Origin: Phycisphaerales bacterium
Lineage (GTDB): Bacteria; Planctomycetota; Phycisphaerae; Sedimentisphaerales; Anaerohalosphaeraceae
Assembly: GCA_003152975.1 (NCBI GenBank)
Contig: PMBP01000484.1
Coordinates: forward strand, 1-7,093
DNA length: 7,093 nucleotides
Direction: 5' to 3'
Shown in pieces: positions 1 to 4,720 of this stretch. The position numbers were made by a program, and so were the translations under genes. Numbering within the stretch: position 1 is the first letter of the stretch; each line of letters starts with the position of its first letter. The notes beneath the pieces were generated by a model that was not told the DNA's origin, ran no database searches, and saw only the letters and a program-made list of their open reading frames with translations.

Positions 1-608
1 CCTCGGACATGGATGACCTCGCCGAGGAAGTCTACATCCTCCAGATTCAAGCCGACCAACTCGCTGACCCGCATCCCGGTGCTGTAGAGGGTTTCCAGAA
101 TCGCACGGTCTCGCACGCCCAGCCAGTTGTCCGTGTGGGGCGTATTCAACAATTTCTGAACCTCTTCGAATTCCAGGAAGCGGGGCAGGCGTTTGTCCTG
201 CTTGGGGGTTTTGATCGTCGTGACGGGATTGCCGGTGACATAGTTTCGCTTGACGAGGAACTTGTAGAAACTCCGCAGGGTTGCCAGCTTACGGGCCGTC
301 GTCGATTTGCAGTACTGCTTTTCGGCCAGGGCCGTCATGAACCGCCGAATCACATTGACATCGGCCGTGAGGATCTGCTCTTCGACCTTGGTTTCGGGTT
401 TTGTGGCCGTCGCCACGCCGCCGGAATCGGGGCCCCATGAACTGAAGGACTCGCCGACGGAGGAGCCATGATCCTCGGACCCCTGCCCGTGCAGAAATCC
501 CACGAATTGTTCCAGATCCGCCCCGTAACAGCGGGCCGTGTAATCCGAAAAGTGCTTTTCGAATTTCAGATAATTCAGAAATTCCTGTGTCATCGCGCAC
601 TCTGCCAT
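1..608 (-). CDS. Tyrosine recombinase, XerC/XerD type (3' end beyond left edge)
   Basis: Probable site-specific tyrosine recombinase of the XerC/XerD family. These cytoplasmic enzymes resolve chromosome dimers at dif sites, although some relatives are mobile-element integrases. The reverse-strand frame stays open to the window edge and gives 202 codons from ATG 608. Residues about 8-120 form the SAM-like core-binding domain, seen in FLNYLKFEKHFSDYTARCY and in KLATLRSFYKFLVKRNYVTGNP. Residues about 140-202 begin the catalytic domain, with the hallmark YSTGMRVSELVGL; Arg180 would be the first catalytic arginine. The catalytic Lys, HxxR and Tyr lie beyond the edge, so activity cannot be judged. 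Residues about 43-78 are a Gly/Ser/Glu-rich linker longer than in typical Xer proteins. ATG 608 is preferred because AAAGGG sits 6 nt upstream; ATG 614 directly abuts that sequence. XerC and XerD cannot be told apart here. It follows the 87-residue gene after 66 bp. Confidence 0.9.
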   Translation of the reverse strand, partial: MAECAMTQEFLNYLKFEKHFSDYTARCYGADLEQFVGFLHGQGSEDHGSSVGESFSSWGPDSGGVATATKPETKVEEQILTADVNVIRRFMTALAEKQYCKSTTARKLATLRSFYKFLVKRNYVTGNPVTTIKTPKQDKRLPRFLEFEEVQKLLNTPHTDNWLGVRDRAILETLYSTGMRVSELVGLNLEDVDFLGEVIHVR

Positions 609-614
609 AGTCAT

Positions 615-620
615 CCCTTT
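615..620 (-). promoter_or_regulatory. Ribosome binding site deciding the recombinase start
   Basis: The minus strand reads AAAGGG here, 6 nt before the ATG at 608. An ATG at 614 directly abuts the same sequence with no spacer, and a third in-frame ATG lies at 593. The spacing favours translation from 608. Confidence 0.5.
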
Positions 621-674
621 GATCCAAACGGTTCGTTGGTTTTCGGCGATCGTCGTATCGCGTCGCCGGTACGC

Positions 675-938
675 CTATTCCTCTTCTTCCGATTCCACCA
701 CCGGAGGCGTAAACATATCCGGAACATCATCGTACAGGATCCGATCCGCTTCCCCGATCAGCGATTGCGTCAACTTGAAGCTCAGCACCGCCGCGTCGAA
801 CCAGTCAAAATCGGTTCGGGCGTCATTCGCCTGGGCGACCAAGGCCTCGAGCAGTTCGCCTTCCTGCCCTTCTTCGTATCGGAAGATATACTTCTCGGCA
901 CCCTTGTTCAAAATCAGTTGCTTATTATTTCGTTGCAT
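675..938 (-). CDS. Small conserved-looking hypothetical protein with acidic C-terminus (87 aa)
   Basis: I do not recognise this protein. It is 87 residues long, with no signal peptide, membrane segment or cysteines, so it is probably cytoplasmic. The N-terminus is basic and strand-like (QLILNKGAEKYIFRYEEG). Residues about 25-65 are probably two helices (GELLEALVAQANDAR, then FDWFDAAVLSFKLTQSLI). The C-terminus is proline-containing and strongly acidic (DDVPDMFTPP, ending ESEEEE). ATG 938 is supported by AGGA 6 nt upstream, and the gene ends in TAG. It is the first gene after a 239-bp gap and lies 66 bp before the recombinase, so the two are probably co-transcribed. It looks real because of the good ribosome site, the coherent amphipathic composition and the lack of any better ORF in the interval. 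A small regulatory or adaptor protein is possible, but nothing in the sequence proves it. Confidence 0.75.
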   Translation of the reverse strand: MQRNNKQLILNKGAEKYIFRYEEGQEGELLEALVAQANDARTDFDWFDAAVLSFKLTQSLIGEADRILYDDVPDMFTPPVVESEEEE

Positions 939-1004
939 TGGTCATCCTGGGTTGCAGATCGGGATCCGCGTTCGCTACAGGATTTATCGGTCTAAAATCG
1001 GTTC

Positions 1005-1033
1005 TCTAAAGCGGATTTTGAAAAAAATCCCAA
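1005..1033 (-). promoter_or_regulatory. Weak sigma70-like promoter candidate for the 87-aa gene
   Basis: Read on the minus strand, TTGGGA (1033-1028) and TTTAGA (1010-1005) are separated by exactly 17 nt. This resembles -35 and -10 boxes with four and three consensus matches. Transcription would start near 998, leaving a leader of about 60 nt before ATG 938. The match is weak, and the spacer contains the 1013-1030 inverted repeat, so this is only a suggestion. Confidence 0.2.
1013..1030. repeat. Inverted repeat, 7-bp arms with 4-nt loop
   Basis: GGATTTT (1013-1019) and AAAATCC (1024-1030) are perfect reverse complements around a GAAA spacer. The stem is AT-rich and would be weak as RNA. It overlaps the candidate promoter spacer. 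It could be part of a poor transcript end for the upstream operon, a protein-binding site, or chance. Confidence 0.35.
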
Positions 1034-1039
1034 CAAATT

Positions 1040-1054
1040 TCGGACCTTGTCCGA
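1040..1054. repeat. Perfect dyad, 6-bp arms with 3-nt spacer (possible operator or weak terminator)
   Basis: TCGGAC (1040-1045) and GTCCGA (1049-1054) are exact reverse complements around CTT. On the minus strand the dyad lies about 100 bp before the 87-aa start and just upstream of the weak promoter candidate. The nearest T-run on that strand (1027-1021) begins 12 nt after the stem, too far for a standard intrinsic terminator. An operator for the downstream unit or a weak transcript end for the radical SAM operon are both possible. Confidence 0.35.
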
Positions 1055-1177
1055 GGGGGGCGCAACAAAACGAATTTTCAGCCCCATAATCGCAAGTCGG
1101 AAGGGGGGTGAATCCGTATATTTCCGGAACAGGGAAGAGACGAGGGGGCCAATGACTGGAAGGAAACGACCCGAGTG

Positions 1178-2107
1178 TCAGATCTTATAATAGGAGATGT
1201 CGCCTCGCATTTCGAGACGCACGGTGTTTCGTTTCACCAGTTCATCGAGGATGGGTTTGAGCAGGTCGGGCGAATATCCCGTCGTGGCCGAGATATCCGC
1301 AACGCTGCAGGGCCGACGGCGGAGGATTTCGAACACGGCCTGGGCATCTGGCGCAGAACAGGAAGGGTGTCCGGCCTTGTCAAAGTCGGCGATCACTTCG
1401 GCCCGCGGTCCCAACAGGCGGGCCAATTCCGTAAGCGGCGCCGGCTCCACCCTCAGGACATGCGGCTCGGTCGTGGGCCGCACGGCGGTGTTGACCTGGA
1501 TCTTGTCGGGCCGGATGCGTTCGAGGATTGCGCGAATCTTGCCAAGTTGTTCGGGGCTGGTATTGAGACCCTCGACGAGAAAGACCTCCAGCCAGTATTG
1601 GCCACGGTACTGATCGCGAAAGTCGATCAGGCCGCGGACGAACGCATCGAAGTCCAGGTTCGGATGGGGGCGATTGACAAGGCGAAAGGTCTCGGCGTCG
1701 CCGGCGTCCAGGGAGGGCATCACGACATCCGCCAAAGAGCAGGCCCGGCGGACCTGGGGGTCTTGCAGGAGAGTTCCGTTGGTGATAATGGCGACCTTGA
1801 TATTCGTAATCGAGCGGATACCCCGGACCAGTTCGTCCAGGCCGCTGTGCAACGTCGGCTCACCCGATCCGCTGATGGTGATGTAGTCGGCCGAGCCCCC
1901 TTCGGCCAGCCAGGCCCGCAATTCGTCCAGGACCTCCGCGATCGGAACATAGGCCCGCCGTTCCAGGGTCGCTTCGCCGTGCAGGCCGAGTTGGCAATAG
2001 ACGCAGTTCTGGTTACAGGTCTTCAACGGGATGATATCGACGCCCATGCTGGCTCCCAATCGCCTCGAAGGCACCGGCCCGAACAGGTATTTCCATCGAT
2101 GGTCCAT
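1178..2107 (-). CDS. Radical SAM protein, COG0731-like (309 aa)
   Basis: A radical S-adenosylmethionine enzyme that should carry a [4Fe-4S] cluster and generate a 5'-deoxyadenosyl radical; the substrate is unknown. The N-terminal signature FGPVPSRRLGASMGVD leads into TCNQNCVYCQLG, where Cys31, Cys35 and Cys38 form the CxxxCxxC cluster motif. GSGEPTL (residues 80-86) is the usual GGE-like SAM-binding segment. The core reaches about residue 245. It is followed by a winged-helix-like tail (AVFEILRRRPCSVADISATT, then LKPILDELVKRNTV). This pattern matches the stand-alone proteins annotated near wyosine synthetases, but bacterial members need not make wyosine. ATG 2107 gives the family N-terminus; the same frame runs further upstream only by entering kdsA. 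An AAGGG overlapping the kdsA stop sits 11 nt upstream, a long spacing. The gene starts 14 nt after kdsA and is probably translationally linked to it. It ends in TGA. Confidence 0.88.
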   Translation of the reverse strand: MDHRWKYLFGPVPSRRLGASMGVDIIPLKTCNQNCVYCQLGLHGEATLERRAYVPIAEVLDELRAWLAEGGSADYITISGSGEPTLHSGLDELVRGIRSITNIKVAIITNGTLLQDPQVRRACSLADVVMPSLDAGDAETFRLVNRPHPNLDFDAFVRGLIDFRDQYRGQYWLEVFLVEGLNTSPEQLGKIRAILERIRPDKIQVNTAVRPTTEPHVLRVEPAPLTELARLLGPRAEVIADFDKAGHPSCSAPDAQAVFEILRRRPCSVADISATTGYSPDLLKPILDELVKRNTVRLEMRGDISYYKI

Positions 2108-2121
2108 GGGTTGGCCATCCC

Positions 2122-2958
2122 TTAGCGAGCCGTGTTGGATCGGATGAGGGTGTGGATCGTCTGGCACATTCGGAGCAATTCCTCCACCCAGTCCAGCGGG
2201 ATCATGCAGGCCGCATCGCATAGGGCCTGGTCCGGCGTGGGGTGGACCTCCATGAACAGGCCGTCAGCCCCCGCGGCCACGGCCGCCCGCGCCAGTATCG
2301 GCGCTAAGTCACGATTACCGGCACTGGTCTGCCCCAGGCCGCCCGGCTGCTGCGTGCTGTGGGTGGCGTCCATTACGACCGGGCAACCCAGCGACTGCAT
2401 CGCCGGGATCGCGGTCATGTCGTTGACCAGTCGGTTGTACCCGAAGAAGGTTCCCCGCTCGGTCAGCAGGATACGGTTGTTTCCGGAGTCGCGGATTTTC
2501 TGCACGGCATTTTTCATCTCGGCCGGCGAAACGAACTGACCCTTCTTGACATTCACGGCCTTGCCCGTGCGGGCGCAGGCGGCCAGAAGGTCGGTCTGGC
2601 GGCATAGAAAGGCCGGAATCTGAACGCAATCGACCACATCGCCGACCGGTCCCGCCTGGTGGGGTTCGTGCACATCGGTGACCAGGGGCAGCCCCGTCCG
2701 GGCCCGGATGTCGGCCAGAATCCGCAGTCCCTCCTTGAGCCCCGGCCCGCGAAAACTGGTGATGCTGGTGCGGTTGGCCTTGTCGAAGCTGGCCTTGAAG
2801 AGAATCCCGATCCCCATCCGGTCGCGAATCTCGACCAGTCGCCGCGCGATCTGGTGGGTCACTTCCTCGTCCTCGATGACGCACGGGCCAGCGATGACAA
2901 ACAGTCCGGCGTTGGATCCGATTTCGACATTACCGATGGTAAACGATGAACTCATCAT
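2122..2958 (-). CDS. kdsA: 3-deoxy-8-phosphooctulonate synthase (Kdo-8-phosphate synthase)
   Basis: Condenses phosphoenolpyruvate with D-arabinose 5-phosphate to Kdo-8-phosphate, the committed precursor of the Kdo that links lipid A to the LPS core; it acts in the cytoplasm. The 278-residue TIM-barrel protein is full length. Diagnostic segments are FVIAGPCVIEDE (20-31), FKASFDKANRTS (54-65), FRGPGLKEG (69-77), TDVHEPHQA (94-102), IPAFLCRQTDL (114-124), VNVKKGQFVSP (135-145), TERGTFFGYNRLVNDM (166-181) and MDATHSTQQPGG (196-207). Cys26, His200, Glu237 and Asp248 match in identity and spacing the metal ligands known from Aquifex KdsA (Cys11, His185, Glu222, Asp233). This indicates the metal-dependent class, unlike the E. 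coli enzyme, which has Asn in place of Cys. GGAAGG lies 6 nt before ATG 2958; a second ATG follows directly at 2955. The gene begins 40 bp after the lipid kinase and ends 14 nt before the radical SAM gene. Confidence 0.96.
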   Translation of the reverse strand: MMSSSFTIGNVEIGSNAGLFVIAGPCVIEDEEVTHQIARRLVEIRDRMGIGILFKASFDKANRTSITSFRGPGLKEGLRILADIRARTGLPLVTDVHEPHQAGPVGDVVDCVQIPAFLCRQTDLLAACARTGKAVNVKKGQFVSPAEMKNAVQKIRDSGNNRILLTERGTFFGYNRLVNDMTAIPAMQSLGCPVVMDATHSTQQPGGLGQTSAGNRDLAPILARAAVAAGADGLFMEVHPTPDQALCDAACMIPLDWVEELLRMCQTIHTLIRSNTAR

Positions 2959-2998
2959 TCTGTGCCTTCCAGATATTCGGGGGAATCGGCAGAAAGGA

Positions 2999-3946
2999 TT
3001 AGTCGAGAATTCGCATCATCCGCGTCCTCATCCCCGCGGGCTTGGCCCCCGGCGGGACCAGGACATTGACGGCATGGGGGATGACATCGATCTGGACCGG
3101 TAGTCGCGGGCCAGGATCGCCATCGATTTCCGTATTGACCACCGGGGAAGTGGACCGCACCCTGACCCGGCGGCATTGCCGGTAGATCACATCCGACCGT
3201 TTTGTGTGCCGCTTGAAAATCGTCATCGCCGTGTGCCGCATCAGATGCATTTTTCCGCGGCATCGATAGATACAGACATCCAGCAGGCCGTCGCCGAACT
3301 GGGCGTTGTGGAGGATCTGCAGGCCGATTGCGTATCGCGAGATATTGCCCACGAAGATCATGCCGTGCCCGTCGAATTCTTCTTTTCCGTCAATGGTAAT
3401 CTGGAATCGCGGGAACTTGTGCCCCCAAAAGGTCTGCCAGATGGGCCAGAAATAATCCAGGTGGCTGATGTGACCCTTTCGGTTTTCGGTCACGATCCGC
3501 ACGACGGTCCCGTCGAATCCGAATCCCGCGATCGAGGTGAAATGCCGTCCGTTGATCCGCCCCAGGTCCAGCGGGCGGATACAGTCGCCTTCGAAGGCCC
3601 GGATGAGACTGTCGGTCTTGAGGCCGAAGCCCAGCTCGTTGGCCAGCAGATTTTCCGTTCCGCTGGGAATGATCAGCAGGGGCTTTGCGTTGCCCGCCAG
3701 GCCGTGCATCGCCTCGCGGATGGTGCCGTCGCCGCCGGCGGCGGCGATCAGGGCGCAATCGCGGTCCCGGCAACCCGCCGTGGCCAGTTCGCAGGCGTGA
3801 TGCAGCGATTCGGTAAAATGCGTCCGCACTTCGTATCCGGCCCGGAGCAGGTAGTCCTTGAACTCGGCCACCAGCAGCTTGTTGCTGCTCGATCCGCTTT
3901 TGGGATTGATAATGTATTGAAGGTATCCGTCGCCCGGTTGAATCAC
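2999..3946 (-). CDS. Diacylglycerol kinase family lipid kinase (YegS/DgkB/LCB5-like)
   Basis: A soluble or peripheral lipid kinase expected to phosphorylate diacylglycerol or a related lipid with ATP, giving phosphatidic acid for phospholipid turnover. Counted from GTG 3946, the 315 residues show the family layout: YIINPKSGSSSNK (10-22), the nucleotide-binding GGDGT (71-75), PSGTENLLANEL (94-105), SIAGFGFDG (138-146) and a C-terminal beta domain with FGDGLLDVCIY (217-227) and a final EIDGDP (273-278). The PSGTEN segment differs from the common PxGTxND form in having Leu where Asp is usual. The upstream limit is a TTG at 3961, directly after the CYTH stop, but TTG has no ribosome site in front, while GGAG lies 9 nt before the GTG at 3946. 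I therefore prefer GTG. The reading frame is the same as that of the preceding CYTH gene, separated only by its TAA. The gene ends in TAA. The exact lipid substrate is unknown. Confidence 0.9.
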   Translation of the reverse strand: MIQPGDGYLQYIINPKSGSSSNKLLVAEFKDYLLRAGYEVRTHFTESLHHACELATAGCRDRDCALIAAAGGDGTIREAMHGLAGNAKPLLIIPSGTENLLANELGFGLKTDSLIRAFEGDCIRPLDLGRINGRHFTSIAGFGFDGTVVRIVTENRKGHISHLDYFWPIWQTFWGHKFPRFQITIDGKEEFDGHGMIFVGNISRYAIGLQILHNAQFGDGLLDVCIYRCRGKMHLMRHTAMTIFKRHTKRSDVIYRQCRRVRVRSTSPVVNTEIDGDPGPRLPVQIDVIPHAVNVLVPPGAKPAGMRTRMMRILD

Positions 3947-3955
3947 GCGGCAGGT

Positions 3956-3959
3956 CTCC
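3956..3959 (-). promoter_or_regulatory. Ribosome binding site deciding the lipid kinase start
   Basis: GGAG on the minus strand, 9 nt before GTG 3946. The competing TTG at 3961 overlaps this GGAG, so it cannot use it and has no other purine-rich site upstream. Confidence 0.5.
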
Positions 3960-3961
3960 AA

Positions 3962-4630
3962 TTAATGATGGTCGCGGGGGCCGCGATCCTTGCGGTCATC
4001 CCGTCGGAAGGGTCGAGGTTTGCCCTTGTGGTGTCCGCCCTTGGGCCGGGGCTTGCGCTGGAAACGGGGCTTGGCTTTGCCGAAGGTTGCTCCCCAGGTA
4101 ATCTTATTGATCCCCATCTTTTCCATCATCATGCTGGCGTAGCCACGATTGATGTGGACATACTCGCCCAATCCAATCCGCCGCAGGGTCTGGGTGATGG
4201 CCTCGTCGTTGGGACCTTCGACTTCGACGAACCGGCCCAGGCCTTCGACCTCGTCCAGGCACACTTCGCAGTCTCCCAGGATCCAGCTTTGCCGTTTCTT
4301 GCGGATCTCGATGACGATCTGATATCCGAGCCCGTCCATCAGTTGCTGCATCGATTCGCGGTTGCCGATCTCGACTTCGATCTCCGGGCGGGTCTTGTAC
4401 GGTCCTTTGGAGACCGGCCCCTTGAAGGTCAGGATCGTGCGGTTGACATCGCCGCTCTGCTGGCGGATCCGCAGGCCGCATCCGGTCTTGAGCAACTTGC
4501 CGAACGGGTCGCTGTAGTAGATGTCGTGCTGGGAGATCGTCCCTCGGGATTCGGCTCCGGCCAGACGAGCCGCTTCGGAGATCGGCTTTAAGTCCTCGAC
4601 CACGACCTTGGCTTCGATTTCAATCTTCAT
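3962..4630 (-). CDS. CYTH-domain protein (class IV adenylate cyclase / triphosphatase-like) with basic C-terminal tail
   Basis: A CYTH-fold protein, a tunnel-shaped beta barrel that binds triphosphates or polyphosphate with divalent metal. Residues 4-8 (EIEAK) are the defining ExExK motif. Further barrel strands are HDIYYSDP (35-42), GLRIRQ (52-57), ILTFKGP (66-72), RPEIEVEI (81-88), IRKKRQSWIL (109-118) and VCLDEVEGLGRFVEVEG (123-139), with alternating charged residues as usual. The pattern is closest to the CyaB/class IV adenylate cyclase branch, but many such proteins are triphosphatases, so the reaction is not assigned. The barrel ends near residue 180. Residues about 185-222 form a Lys/Arg/His/Pro-rich, disordered-looking tail ending RGPRDHH, which suggests RNA or polyanion binding. 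ATG 4630 has AGAGG 5 nt upstream. The gene lies 90 bp after leuS and ends in TAA 15 nt before the kinase GTG, so it is probably the first gene of the tight cluster. Confidence 0.88.
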   Translation of the reverse strand: MKIEIEAKVVVEDLKPISEAARLAGAESRGTISQHDIYYSDPFGKLLKTGCGLRIRQQSGDVNRTILTFKGPVSKGPYKTRPEIEVEIGNRESMQQLMDGLGYQIVIEIRKKRQSWILGDCEVCLDEVEGLGRFVEVEGPNDEAITQTLRRIGLGEYVHINRGYASMMMEKMGINKITWGATFGKAKPRFQRKPRPKGGHHKGKPRPFRRDDRKDRGPRDHH

Positions 4631-4720
4631 GGATCCCTCTGTGTGTAACCTTCTGGAATCGGCCGTTCGGCCCGGGCCAACGCGGCGGAATCCGTTATCC
4701 CGCCGGCTGCCAAAGTCCGA
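4631..4720 (-). other. leuS to CYTH gap with hairpins
   Basis: This 90-bp gap holds two stem-forming sequences. In the minus-strand transcript, CGGCGGGAT (4705-4697) pairs with ATTCCGCCG (4691-4683) around a 5-nt loop. That gives nine pairs including one G-U; the plus-strand RNA would have an A-C mismatch there. Downstream, GGCC-GAAC-GGCC (4672-4661) can form a second short stem. Neither is followed by a T-run, so an intrinsic terminator is not supported. A partial attenuator, an mRNA-stability element or a Rho-dependent end after leuS are possible. No convincing promoter boxes are visible. Confidence 0.35.

Larger units (their letters stand above)
939..1177. other. Intergenic region between the radical SAM gene and the 87-aa gene
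   Basis: This 239-bp stretch has no credible gene on either strand. It probably holds the end of the upstream operon and the promoter of the 87-aa/recombinase unit. It contains a perfect 6-3-6 dyad (1040-1054), a 7-4-7 inverted repeat (1013-1030), two imperfect direct copies of a short ATCGGT...CTAAA element (986-996 and 997-1010), and a run of seven A (1021-1027). The part from 1081 to 1177 shows nothing I can name. No canonical terminator with a T-tract directly after a GC stem is visible on the minus strand. Confidence 0.6.

Noticed and set aside
1..608. Recombinase as evidence of an integrated mobile element or integron.
   Set aside because: No attachment repeats, tRNA target, cassettes or phage genes are visible, the neighbours are housekeeping genes, and the protein resembles chromosomal Xer enzymes.
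289..627. A closed 112-codon minus-strand frame near the left end.
   Set aside because: It overlaps the recombinase in another frame and reads as Arg/Gly-rich nonsense; the recombinase frame carries the real motifs.
986..1010. Two imperfect direct copies of an ATCGGT...CTAAA element.
   Set aside because: Only two copies with a 3-nt length difference; too weak to call a repeat array or paired operator. There is no CRISPR-like spacing anywhere in the window.
1013..1054. Intrinsic terminator for the radical SAM operon.
   Set aside because: The GC stem is short and the T-run on the minus strand begins 12 nt after it, so the standard layout is absent. Kept only as dyads.
1175..2125. A 316-codon plus-strand open frame.
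   Set aside because: Antisense shadow of the radical SAM gene.
2108..2221. N-terminal extension of the radical SAM frame up to an ATG at 2221.
   Set aside because: It overlaps the end of kdsA, reads as low-complexity Pro/His/Gly, and precedes the conserved family N-terminus at 2107.
3176..4591. A 471-codon open frame on the plus strand.
   Set aside because: It is antisense to both the lipid kinase and the CYTH gene and spans their junction because those genes share a frame. No recognisable protein.
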